Positions 8,872 through 18,335 of a DNA stretch of 64,000 nt are shown one piece after another (the first letter of the stretch is position 1; each line of letters opens with the position of its first letter). Source of the DNA: Allobosea sp. CRIB-10 (GTDB taxonomy: Bacteria; Pseudomonadota; Alphaproteobacteria; Rhizobiales; Beijerinckiaceae); NCBI RefSeq assembly GCF_900112185.1, contig NZ_FOKP01000002.1, forward strand, positions 397,360-461,359. The letters are read 5' to 3'. The translations under genes were made by a program, and so were the position numbers. The notes beneath the pieces were generated by a model. The model saw only the letters and a list, made by a program, of their open reading frames with translations, ran no database searches and was not told the DNA's origin.

Positions 8872-9809
8872 GCCGGCTTGCCGAGGCTGCGCGAGAAGCC
8901 GCCGAGCCGCGGATCGATCAGGATGTGCAGGATATCGACCAGGAGGTTGGCGGCGACCATCACGATCGTGACGGTCAGGATCACCGCCTGGACCACGGCG
9001 AGATCGCGCGTCGAGACGGAATCGACCAGCAGGCGGCCGATGCCCGGCCAGGCGAAGATTGTCTCGACCACGGCGCTGCCGGCGAGGATATGGCCGATCT
9101 CGATGCCGATGAACATCAGCAGCGGCACCGCGGCATTGGGCAGGGCGTGGCGCAGGATCACCGAGAGCGGCATCACCCCGCGAGCCCGGGCGGCGCGGAT
9201 GAATGGCTTGCCGAGCACTTCGAGCGTGGCGGTGCGGGCAAAGCGCGCGAGGCGCCCGGCGAGCGGCAGCGCCAGCGTCACCACCGGCAGGATCAAATGC
9301 CAGGGCGTCTCGGATCCCGCCGATGGCAGGACGCGCAATTTGAGCGCGAAGAGCAGGATCAGCAGGATGCCGAGGAAGAAGATCGGGATCGCATAGCCGA
9401 GCACGGCGACCGCCATGGCGAAGCGGTCGACCGCGCTGTTGCGGCGCAGCGCTGCCAGGACCCCGAGCGGCATGCCGATCAGCAGGGCGAGCAGGAGCGC
9501 GCAGGCGCCGAGCAGGAAGGTCTTCGGCAGGGCGTCGACGACCGCGGCGAAGGCCGGCCGGTCATCGGCGAAGGAGAGGCCGAAATCGCCCCTGATCACG
9601 CTGGCGAGATAGCGCAGATACTGCTCGGCGAGCGGGCGATCGAGCCACCAGAGCTCGCGATAATAGGCGCGCACATCCGGCGGCGTCTCGATCGAGAGCA
9701 TGATGTCGGCAGGATCGCCGGCGAGCCGCAGCGCCAGGAACACCGCCGATACGCAGATCGCGACCGTCAGCAGCGCGCGCAGGATGCGGAGGGCCAGGAA
9801 ACGCAGCAT
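8868..9809 (-). CDS. ABC transporter permease (DppB/OppB-like)
   Basis: The 313-residue membrane protein starts with the OppB-type FLALRILRALLTVAICVSAVF helix and contains LRLAGDPAD, FGLSFADDRP and the EAA-like loop RAARARGVMPLSVILRHALPN. It is the first gene of the leftward unit at 9809-5590. With the DppC-like partner it forms the membrane channel, whose ATPases are encoded convergently at 1960-4025. Confidence 0.92.
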   Translation of the reverse strand: MLRFLALRILRALLTVAICVSAVFLALRLAGDPADIMLSIETPPDVRAYYRELWWLDRPLAEQYLRYLASVIRGDFGLSFADDRPAFAAVVDALPKTFLLGACALLLALLIGMPLGVLAALRRNSAVDRFAMAVAVLGYAIPIFFLGILLILLFALKLRVLPSAGSETPWHLILPVVTLALPLAGRLARFARTATLEVLGKPFIRAARARGVMPLSVILRHALPNAAVPLLMFIGIEIGHILAGSAVVETIFAWPGIGRLLVDSVSTRDLAVVQAVILTVTIVMVAANLLVDILHILIDPRLGGFSRSLGKPA

Positions 9810-9953
9810 CGCCGAGGGCTCGTGAATCGAAGGCCGAGCTTGTGCCGATGCTTACGCGACAAAGGAATGACAGGTCGCACTCAGCCCGCCCAGCGCGGAA
9901 TTCGCTGGCGCAGCGAGGTTGATCTTCCTCTCCCGGGGTGGTTATGTCCGACC

Positions 9954-10013
9954 ATGCGATTTCGGTCCGCCATCCGGGGCCTGACCCTGCGACTTAGCCG
10001 CCCGGCGCCGTGA
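9954..10013 (+). CDS. Possible leader peptide upstream of leuA
   Basis: An ATG at 9954 opens a 19-codon frame ending at the TGA at 10011-10013, 93 bp before leuA. It contains three leucine codons within five positions (LTLRL) and is also arginine-rich. The stop codon falls in the loop of a strong hairpin at 10001-10023. Leucine-rich leader peptides control leu genes by attenuation in many proteobacteria. The ribosome binding site is weak, so this is a candidate only. Confidence 0.35.
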   Translation: MRFRSAIRGLTLRLSRPAP

Positions 10014-10023
10014 GCGCGCCGGG
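10001..10023 (+). promoter_or_regulatory. Hairpin overlapping the leader-peptide stop (possible attenuator)
   Basis: CCCGGCGC (10001-10008) pairs perfectly with GCGCCGGG (10016-10023), and the loop contains the leader TGA. No T-tract follows, so if it acts it may work by Rho or by alternative pairing rather than as a classical intrinsic terminator. The remainder of the 297-bp gap 9810-10106 shows no other gene. Confidence 0.4.
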
Positions 10024-10061
10024 ATTTGAAGGCCTGTCCATATCGCATGACGGCGCAGTAG

Positions 10062-11783
<1,722 letters not shown>

Positions 11784-11792
11784 CGTTCCGCT

Positions 11793-11936
11793 GTCTTTCC
11801 GGGGCAGGCCATAGGCCTGAGCCCGGAATCCAGAACCGATATGCTGGCCGAAAAAGTGCGCCTGCCGGTGTGCATCTGAACGACCAACATCGGTTCTGGA
11901 TTCCGGGCCCTTCGCTCCGCGAAGTCCCGGAAAGAC
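11793..11936. repeat. Nested palindromic intergenic repeat
   Basis: The inner arms are a perfect 20-bp inverted repeat at 11821-11840 and 11889-11908. The outer arms GTCTTTCCGGG (11793-11803) and CCCGGAAAGAC (11926-11936) are also perfect. It fills the space between the convergent leuA and binding-protein genes. The CCGGAATCC core resembles repeats common between genes in Hyphomicrobiales. It may also help end transcription on both sides. Confidence 0.75.
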
Positions 11937-11976
11937 GGCGCGCTTCCGCAGCCGGTCGCAGCGACGCCCGCTACGC

Positions 11977-12909
11977 TCACTTCGCCGGCAGGCCGGGCGG
12001 GTTGGTGCGCGACTGCTCGATCGCCTCGGCGGCAAGGTTCCAGCGCCCGAGTGCCCTGGCGTAGTTGCCGTTGCCGATCTGGGTGTTGATGGCGTGGGTG
12101 ATCGCCTCGGCGAGGCCGGCGCCCTTGCGGGTCGTCACCGCGATCTCGGCCAGCAGAGGCCAGCCGCCTGAGAAATTGCCTGCCAGACGCGTCTTGTTCT
12201 CCTGTGCCGCCTTGAAGCTGAGCAGTGCGTTCGGGCCGAGATAGGCGTCGGCGCGGCCGGTCTCGAGCGCGAGGTAGAGCACGACGTCATCGTCATAATA
12301 CTGGACCTCGGCCGGCTTCAGCCCGTCCTTCACGTTCTGCTCGTTCCAGCGCAGCAGGATCTGCTCCTGATTGGTGCCGGAGCCGACGATGACCTTGAGC
12401 CCGGCGATGTCGCGCGGCTCGCGGATCTGAATCTCGTTGTCCTTCTTCACATAGAAGCCGAGCAGGTCCTTGCGGTAGGTCGAAAAGTCGAACTTCTCCT
12501 TGCGCTGCTCGGTGACGGTGATGTTCGAAATCGCCGCATCGTACTTGCCGGAGGCGACGCCGAGCGGCCAGTCGGCCCAGGAGACCGGGACGATCTCGAG
12601 CTTGCGCCCGAGCGCATCGGCGACGAGCTGCGCGATGTCCGGCTCCGAGCCGACGATGCTCTTGGTATCGCTGGCATAGCCGGCGAAGGGCAGACGGCCG
12701 GTGGCATTGGCGACGGTGAAGACGCCGTCCTTCAAGAACTTGGCGTCCTTGCCGATCAGCCTGATCGCAGCCTCGTCACGCTCCGCCCGTGGCCGGCCGG
12801 GCTGCTCGGGCGAGAGGTCGATCGCCTGCTGGGCGAGGCCGAGCGAGGGGAGAAGCGCGCCGGCCGAGGCGGCGCCGAGCAAGGCGAGCGTATTGCGTCG
12901 TGTAATCAT
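11977..12909 (-). CDS. Amino-acid-type ABC transporter substrate-binding protein (family 3)
   Basis: The 310-residue protein has a signal peptide with a twin-arginine start (ITRRNTLALLG) and cleavage near LGLAQQ. Its family-3 features are GRLPFAGYASD, GSEPDIAQLVADALGRKLEIVPVSW (seen as PDIAQLVADALGRKL), the ASGKYDAAISNITVTEQRKEKFDFS region (DAAISNITVTEQRKEKFDFS) and GSGTNQEQIL. Such proteins deliver polar amino acids or sulfur amino acids such as cystine. It is the last gene of the 18335-11977 unit, 23 bp after the fused permease-ATPase, and is presumably its periplasmic receptor. Confidence 0.92.
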   Translation of the reverse strand: MITRRNTLALLGAASAGALLPSLGLAQQAIDLSPEQPGRPRAERDEAAIRLIGKDAKFLKDGVFTVANATGRLPFAGYASDTKSIVGSEPDIAQLVADALGRKLEIVPVSWADWPLGVASGKYDAAISNITVTEQRKEKFDFSTYRKDLLGFYVKKDNEIQIREPRDIAGLKVIVGSGTNQEQILLRWNEQNVKDGLKPAEVQYYDDDVVLYLALETGRADAYLGPNALLSFKAAQENKTRLAGNFSGGWPLLAEIAVTTRKGAGLAEAITHAINTQIGNGNYARALGRWNLAAEAIEQSRTNPPGLPAK

Positions 12910-12932
12910 GGTTTGCTCCTTGAAAATGATGT

Positions 12933-14735
12933 TCAGAGGACCTTGGCGAGGAATTCGCGGGTGCGGGGATGGTCGGGCTCGGCCAGGACGCGGGCCGGCG
13001 GGCCGACTTCGAGGATGCGGCCGGCCTCCATGAAGACGACCTCGTCGGCTACCTCGCGCGCAAAGCCGATCTCATGGGTGACGATCACCAGCGTGGTGCC
13101 GGAGCGGGCGAGCTCCTTGATGACGTCGAGCACCTCGTTGACCAGCTCGGGGTCGAGCGCCGAGGTCGGCTCGTCGAAGAGCAGGACCTTGGGCTTCAGC
13201 GCCAGCGCCCTGGCGATGGCGACGCGCTGCTGCTGGCCGCCGGAGAGCTGACGCGGATAGGCGTCGACCTTGTCGGCGAGGCCGACGCGGGCGAGCAGTT
13301 CGCGGGCCTCGGCCAAAGCCTGTTCGCGGGAGACGCCGCGCACCGCGAGCGGTGCCTCGATGACATTCTCGATCGCGGTCAGGTGCGGGAACAGATTGAA
13401 GCTCTGGAAGACCATGCCGACATCGACGCGGCGCTTCAGGATCTCGCCCTCCTTGAGCTCGTAGAGCGTATCGCAGTCCTGCCGGTAGCCGATCAGCTCG
13501 CCGTCGATGGCGATGAAGCCCTCGTCGACGCGCTCGAGATGGTTGATCGAGCGCAGCAGCGTGGACTTGCCGGAGCCGGACTGGCCGATGATCGCGGTGA
13601 CGCTGCCGGGCCGCAGCGCCAGGCTGACATCGTCGAGCACCTTGAGCGGGCCGAAGCTCTTCGAGACATTGCTGATGCGGATCTCGCCGCCGGCACGCGG
13701 CGACAGGCTCGCCAGCGAAGGGGCTGCCGAAGCGGATGAGCCCGTCTGGGCCAGCGTGGCCTCGGTGCGACGCGCCGCGGCGGCATCACGCGAGCGGCCG
13801 AAGCGGGCCAGCGCCAAGCCGATCAGCGAGGGCGGCGGATTGCGCAGCGCGCCGCGCGAGTAATAGCGCTCGATATGGTGCTGGACGAAGGAGAGCACGC
13901 TGAGGATGACGAGGTACCAGACCGTCGCCACCATCAGGAGCGGGATCACTTCGAGATTGCGCCGGTAGATGATCTGGATGGTGTAGAACAGCTCCGGCAG
14001 CGCCAGGATGTAGACCTGGCTGGTGCCCTTCGCCAGCAGGATGATCTCGTTGAAGCCGTTGGGCAGGATGGTGCGCATCGCCTGCGGCAGCACGATCCGC
14101 GAGAACTGGCGATGGCGCGGCAGGCCGAGCGCCGCGGCTGCCTCGTGCTGGCCCTGATCGACAGAGAGGATGCCGCCGCGCACGATCTCCGACGAGAAGG
14201 CGCCGGCATGCAGTGTCAGCCCGAGCACCGCCGCGAAGAACGGCGTGATCAATTGTGTCGTCGACCAGGAGGCGAAGGTGATGTCGGTGAAGGGAACACC
14301 GAGCCAGACCGTCGAATAGAGATAGCCGAGATTATTGAGGATCAGCAGCAGCACGATCAGCGGGATCGAGCGGAACAGCCAGACATAGGCGAAGGACAGC
14401 GAGGCCAGCAGCGGCGAGCCCGAGACGCGCGCCAAAGCGAGCCCGGTGCCGAGCAGGAAGCCCAAGACCGTGCCGAGCAAAGTGAGCAGCAGCGTGCGCG
14501 CCAGGCCCGCCAGCACCGGCTCGGCGAAGAACCATTCGGCAAAGACATCCCAGCCCCAGCGCGGATTGGAGAGGACCGAGTTCGCGACCGCGAAGATCAC
14601 GACGACCGCGAAGGCGGTGCCGATCGTGCGGGCCGGATAGCGCGCCGGCACGATCTTGTAGCGGCTGAAATCGCGGGTCGGCGGTGTGCTATGGGCGCGC
14701 GTCGGCAGGCCCGCGAAATCGCTGGCGAGGCTCAT
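12933..14735 (-). CDS. Fused amino-acid ABC transporter permease-ATPase
   Basis: The single 600-residue chain carries a HisM/TcyL-type permease (about residues 30-310; EAA loop EAAAALGLPRHRQFSRIVLPQ) and, after an alanine-rich linker of roughly 40 residues, a complete GlnQ/TcyN-type ATPase (about 350-600). The ATPase has Walker A GQSGSGKS, Q-loop FQSFNLFPH, signature LSGGQQQR, Walker B LLFDEPTSALD and VTHEIGFA. Permease and ATPase are usually separate genes, so the fusion is notable, although such fusions are known in rhizobial genomes. The binding protein follows at once, and the upstream monooxygenases suggest an organosulfur amino acid substrate. Confidence 0.93.
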   Translation of the reverse strand: MSLASDFAGLPTRAHSTPPTRDFSRYKIVPARYPARTIGTAFAVVVIFAVANSVLSNPRWGWDVFAEWFFAEPVLAGLARTLLLTLLGTVLGFLLGTGLALARVSGSPLLASLSFAYVWLFRSIPLIVLLLILNNLGYLYSTVWLGVPFTDITFASWSTTQLITPFFAAVLGLTLHAGAFSSEIVRGGILSVDQGQHEAAAALGLPRHRQFSRIVLPQAMRTILPNGFNEIILLAKGTSQVYILALPELFYTIQIIYRRNLEVIPLLMVATVWYLVILSVLSFVQHHIERYYSRGALRNPPPSLIGLALARFGRSRDAAAARRTEATLAQTGSSASAAPSLASLSPRAGGEIRISNVSKSFGPLKVLDDVSLALRPGSVTAIIGQSGSGKSTLLRSINHLERVDEGFIAIDGELIGYRQDCDTLYELKEGEILKRRVDVGMVFQSFNLFPHLTAIENVIEAPLAVRGVSREQALAEARELLARVGLADKVDAYPRQLSGGQQQRVAIARALALKPKVLLFDEPTSALDPELVNEVLDVIKELARSGTTLVIVTHEIGFAREVADEVVFMEAGRILEVGPPARVLAEPDHPRTREFLAKVL

Positions 14736-14774
14736 GGCTGGTCTCGTTTTCTGTTGGTGCGGCGGGCGGCGCGA

Positions 14775-15308
14775 TCAGGCGGCGCTGACGGGCAACTGCT
14801 CGGCCAGCGGCCGCAGCCGGTAGGGCGCGACGGCTAGATCCTTCTCGAAGGCGAGCTTCTTGTAGATCTCGGGATCGACGGCGGGATCGAAGAGCGGCGT
14901 ATAGCCGGTGCTGAGGTAGAGATCCCGCGCCTCGGGCTGGCGGAAGCCGGTGGTCAGGAAGATCTTGCCATAGCCCTGGCGCACGGCCTGCGCCTCCAGC
15001 TCCTCGACGACGCGCCGGGCCAGGCCCTGGCGGCGAAAGGCGCTGTCGGTCCACATCCGCTTCAGCTCGGCCGTCTGCGCGTCATAGCGCTTGAAGGCAC
15101 CGCCGGCGATGGCGCGGCCGTCGCGCAGCAGCAGCACGAAATTGCCCTCGGGGGGCGCGAACAGCGAGGCGGGATAGCGGCTCATCTCAGCGCCGGGCGG
15201 CTCGCCGAAATAACTGCCATAGCGCGTGGCGTATTCCCAGGTCAGCTGCTCGACCAGTGGCTGGGCGAGCGGGTCGAGCGGGGTGGTGTAGAAGAATTCG
15301 TCGGCCAT
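14775..15308 (-). CDS. GNAT N-acetyltransferase, SnaA/YtmI-like by context
   Basis: The 177-residue protein is a single GNAT domain. The acetyl-CoA pyrophosphate loop is seen as FRRQGLARRVV (about residues 91-101), preceded by beta strands with NFVLLLRDGRAIAGGA and ELKRMWTDSAFR. The closing KIFLTTGFRQPEARDLYLSTGY segment is typical of small-molecule acetyltransferases. It lies between the NtaA-type monooxygenase and the fused transporter. In Bacillus subtilis the ytmI (snaA) product of similar size N-acetylates S-(2-succino)cysteine before monooxygenase attack; the same role here is an inference from gene neighbourhood. Confidence 0.85.
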   Translation of the reverse strand: MADEFFYTTPLDPLAQPLVEQLTWEYATRYGSYFGEPPGAEMSRYPASLFAPPEGNFVLLLRDGRAIAGGAFKRYDAQTAELKRMWTDSAFRRQGLARRVVEELEAQAVRQGYGKIFLTTGFRQPEARDLYLSTGYTPLFDPAVDPEIYKKLAFEKDLAVAPYRLRPLAEQLPVSAA

Positions 15309-15358
15309 GGTATAGCCTCTCGGATCGCTGGGTTCTGGAAACGGATTGTGCAGAGTTT

Positions 15359-16723
15359 TCAGCCGGCCTTGCGCGGCGCGGATGCCGGAGCGGTGCGCGC
15401 ATTGCGGCTCTCGCGGCGCGGCAATCCGAGATGGTCGCGCAGCGTCTTGCCCGGCAGGTTGCGGTCGTAGACGCCGCGCGCCTCCAGCTCCGGAATGACC
15501 AGCTCGATGAAATCGTCGAGTCCCTGCCCGATCACCGGGAAGCCGAGAATGAAGCCGTCGGCTGTCTGCTTCTCGACGCGCTCCACCAGGATGTCGGCGA
15601 TCTCCTGCACCGAGCCGATCAGGTCGGCGCGCGGGGTCGCAGCTTCCAGCGCCGCCTCGCGCAAGGTCTGGCGCTTCAATGCGGCAGTGCGCTTGATCCG
15701 GTCGGTGGTCGAGCGGAAGCTGTTCTTGCCGATCTCGCCGAGCTCCGGGAACGGGGCGTCAAGCGGATAGGCGCTGAAATCGTGATGGTCGAAGAAGCGG
15801 CCGAGATAGGCGAGCGCGTCATCGATCGAGACGAGATCGCGGATCGCCTGGTACTTGTCCTCGGCCTCCTGCCGGGTGCGCCCGACGATCGGCCCGGCGC
15901 TCGGGAAGATCTTGATGTCGTCCGCCAGCCGCCCCTGCGCGATCGCACTGGTCTTGATGCTGCGATAGAAGGCCTGGCCCTCTTCCAGCGAGACATGGTT
16001 GGCGAAGACCGCATCGGCATGGCGGCCGGCGAGGCCGATGCCGGCATCCGAGGCGCCGGCCTGGAACAGCACCGGCTGGCCCTGCGGCGAGCGCTGGATG
16101 TTGAGCGGGCCCTCGACCTGGAAGAAGCGGCCCTTGTAGCCGAGCGTATGCAGCTTCTCGCGGTCGAAGAAGCGGCCGGTCTCGCGGTCGCGGACGAAGG
16201 CGTCGTCGTCCCAGGAATCCCAGAGGCCCTTGGCGATGTCGAGGTATTCATGCGCGATCTCGTAGCGCAGGGAATGCTCGGGATGCGGGCGGCCATAATT
16301 GCGGCCGGAACCCTCCAGCGGCGAGGTCACCGCATTCCAGCCGGCGCGCCCGCCGGAGATCAGGTCGAGCGAGGCGAATTGCCGGGCGATGGTGAAGGGG
16401 TCGCTATAGGAGGTCGAGACCGTGCCGACGAGGCCGAGCTTCTTCGTCACGATAGCCAGCGCCGAGAGGATGGTCAGCGGCTCGAACCGGTTGAGGAAAT
16501 GCGGGATCGACTTTTCGTTGATGTAGAGCCCGTCGGCGACGAAGGCGAAGGCGATGCCGTTCTCTTCGGCCTTGCGGGCGTTGCGGATGAAGAAATCGAG
16601 ATTGACGCTGGCATCGGGCGGATTGCTCGGGTGGCGCCAGGCGTTCATGTGGCTGCCGGGGCCCTGCAGCATCAGGCCGAAGGTGAGACGGGTCTTGCTC
16701 ATCGGTGTCTCCTGTCGGCTCAA
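15359..16723 (-). CDS. NtaA/SnaA/DszA-family FMN-dependent monooxygenase (CmoJ-like by context)
   Basis: The 454-residue protein is in the NtaA/SnaA/DszA branch of the bacterial luciferase superfamily. It begins LTFGLMLQGPGSHMNAWRHP and has AFVADGLY, STSYSDPFTIARQFASLDLISGGRAGWNAVTS (core LISGGRAGWNAVTS), ARNYGRPHPEH-like GRNYGRPHPEH and GQPVLFQAGASDAG. These enzymes use reduced FMN and oxygen to cleave C-S, C-N or related bonds. Its start overlaps the end of the upstream luciferase-family gene by 4 bp, and the flavin reductase needed for FMNH2 is two genes upstream. CmoJ of the Bacillus succinocysteine pathway belongs to this branch. Confidence 0.92.
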   Translation of the reverse strand: MSRQETPMSKTRLTFGLMLQGPGSHMNAWRHPSNPPDASVNLDFFIRNARKAEENGIAFAFVADGLYINEKSIPHFLNRFEPLTILSALAIVTKKLGLVGTVSTSYSDPFTIARQFASLDLISGGRAGWNAVTSPLEGSGRNYGRPHPEHSLRYEIAHEYLDIAKGLWDSWDDDAFVRDRETGRFFDREKLHTLGYKGRFFQVEGPLNIQRSPQGQPVLFQAGASDAGIGLAGRHADAVFANHVSLEEGQAFYRSIKTSAIAQGRLADDIKIFPSAGPIVGRTRQEAEDKYQAIRDLVSIDDALAYLGRFFDHHDFSAYPLDAPFPELGEIGKNSFRSTTDRIKRTAALKRQTLREAALEAATPRADLIGSVQEIADILVERVEKQTADGFILGFPVIGQGLDDFIELVIPELEARGVYDRNLPGKTLRDHLGLPRRESRNARTAPASAPRKAG

Positions 16724-17724
16724 GCCGCAAGCGCCGGCGCGTCGCCGGCCAGCAGCGTGATCGAGGCGAGGCGCTGCGCGGTCGCGGCGGCGGGCGTGTC
16801 GATGACGAATTCGGCGATGCCGAAGCGGGCCGAGAGTGCATCGAGCTCGCGCCGGACATCCTCGGCCGTGCCGGCGAGGATGCTGGGGCGGCGGATCTCG
16901 GTGATGTAGGAGGCGGCCCCGGCCTGGCGGGCGAACTCGGCGGCCTGCTCCTCGCTGCCGAGATTGACGCTCTGACCGTTGTCGAGCGTCAGCCTGACGA
17001 CGCGCAGCGGCTCGGTCAGCGCCCTAGCTTCCTCGGCGGTCGCGGCAGCGAGAGCCGCGATACCCAGCAGAGGCTGGTCCGTGGCGCCAGCGCTGGCATA
17101 GGCGCCGATGGCCGCCTCCAGCGCCTTCGGATCGCCGTTGAGCTGACCGGCAAAGACGAAACGCCAGCCGAGATCGGCCGCCAGCCGGGCGCTGTCTGGG
17201 CTGGCACCGAGCAGGAAGCGTTCAGGTGAAACGGGCGGCTTCGGCAGGGCTTGCGCGCCGGCCTGCGGATCACCCGCGTCTAGCGAGCCTGCGAGGAAGC
17301 CATCGAGTTCGGCCAGCAATGCCTCGAAGGAACGCGCGCGCTCCGGATCGTGCTGGACGCGCAGCGCTCTGGTCGAGAGCGGCAGGCCGCCCGGCGCCTT
17401 GCCGATGCCGAGATCGATGCGATCCGGCGCCAGCGCGGCGAGCAGGTTGAAGGTCTCGGCGACCTTGTAGGTGCTGTAATGCTGCAGGAGGACGCCGCCG
17501 GAACCGATGCGAATGCGACGGGTGCGGGCGATCAGATGCGCGACCAGAATCTCCGGCGCCGAGCTGGCGAGACCGGGAAAGCCGTGGTGCTCGGCGAGCC
17601 AGAAGCGACGATAGCCGAGCCGCTCGGCCGCCTGCGCCAGCGCGATGGTGCGCTGCAGGGCATCGACGGCGCTCTCGCCGTCGAGGATCGGGCTCTTGTC
17701 GAGCAGGCTTAGGGAATAGGCCAT
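16720..17724 (-). CDS. Luciferase-like (LLM class, MsnO8-type) flavin-dependent oxidoreductase (CmoO-like by context)
   Basis: The 334-residue protein starts SLSLLDKSPI and contains RFWLAEHHGFPGLASSAPEIL, split here as RFWLAEHHG and SSAPEIL, then IRIGSGGVLLQHYSTYKVAE and DLGIGKAPGG. These are hallmarks of the MsnO8 type of F420/FMN luciferase-like enzymes. It is co-transcribed with a second monooxygenase (4-bp overlap) and a flavin reductase 17 bp upstream. B. subtilis CmoO (YtmO) is of the same type and works beside CmoJ. The enzyme class is clear; the substrate is inferred. Confidence 0.92.
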   Translation of the reverse strand: MAYSLSLLDKSPILDGESAVDALQRTIALAQAAERLGYRRFWLAEHHGFPGLASSAPEILVAHLIARTRRIRIGSGGVLLQHYSTYKVAETFNLLAALAPDRIDLGIGKAPGGLPLSTRALRVQHDPERARSFEALLAELDGFLAGSLDAGDPQAGAQALPKPPVSPERFLLGASPDSARLAADLGWRFVFAGQLNGDPKALEAAIGAYASAGATDQPLLGIAALAAATAEEARALTEPLRVVRLTLDNGQSVNLGSEEQAAEFARQAGAASYITEIRRPSILAGTAEDVRRELDALSARFGIAEFVIDTPAAATAQRLASITLLAGDAPALAA

Positions 17725-17741
17725 GGGATGTCTCGCCGGGC

Positions 17742-18335
17742 TCAGATGCCGCGCAGGCCGCAGGCCGTACGCGCCTCCTCGGCCATCCAGCCGAGGCGCT
17801 CATAATCGCCGCGCCAATAGACCAGCGCCGCATCGTCGCCGCCGAGCCGGACCTCGCGCACCCGGCCGATGACGATGGCGTGCGAATGCCGCTCGATCAG
17901 CTCCTCGACCTCGCAGTCGAGCGCGGCGAGCGCGCCCTCCAGCAGCGGCGCGCCGGTGACGCCGGTCGTCCAGCTCGCGCCGGCATAGCGCGCCTCGCCC
18001 TTCTCGCCGGCGCGGCCGGCGAAGCGGTCGGCGATCTGCTTTTGCGTCGCGTTGAGGAAATTCACGCCGAAGCTGCGGTGGCGGGCCAGCACCGGGAAGC
18101 TCGACGAACTCAGGTTCAGACCGAACATCACTGTCGGCGGCTCGGCCGAGAGCGAGGACAGCGAGGTGACGGTCAAGCCGGTGCGATCGGCGCCCTGCCC
18201 GGTCGTGATCACGCTGACGCCGCCGGCGAGATGGCGCAGCGCCGCCCGGAAGCTGGGGATCTGCGCCGGCGCTCCGATCCGCCCGGGTGGACGAGGAGCT
18301 GCAGCGGCGGAATCAACGAGCGAGACAACGGTCAT
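17742..18335 (-). CDS. Flavin reductase (FMN reductase domain)
   Basis: The 197-residue protein is a flavin-reductase-like split-barrel protein. It has FRAALRHLAGGVSVITTG, GLTVTSLSSLSAEPPTVMFGL (core TVTSLSSLSAEPP), RSFGVNFLNATQKQIADRFAG (core FGVNFLN) and the C-terminal HAIVIGRVREVRLG. It would supply reduced FMN to the two monooxygenases encoded directly downstream. It is the first gene of the leftward unit that ends at 11977. Confidence 0.93.
   Translation of the reverse strand: MTVVSLVDSAAAAPRPPGRIGAPAQIPSFRAALRHLAGGVSVITTGQGADRTGLTVTSLSSLSAEPPTVMFGLNLSSSSFPVLARHRSFGVNFLNATQKQIADRFAGRAGEKGEARYAGASWTTGVTGAPLLEGALAALDCEVEELIERHSHAIVIGRVREVRLGGDDAALVYWRGDYERLGWMAEEARTACGLRGI

Noticed and set aside
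7390..9396. A 668-codon open frame on the plus strand
   Set aside because: It is antisense to the GDPD and two permease genes, which have clear motifs and operon overlaps.
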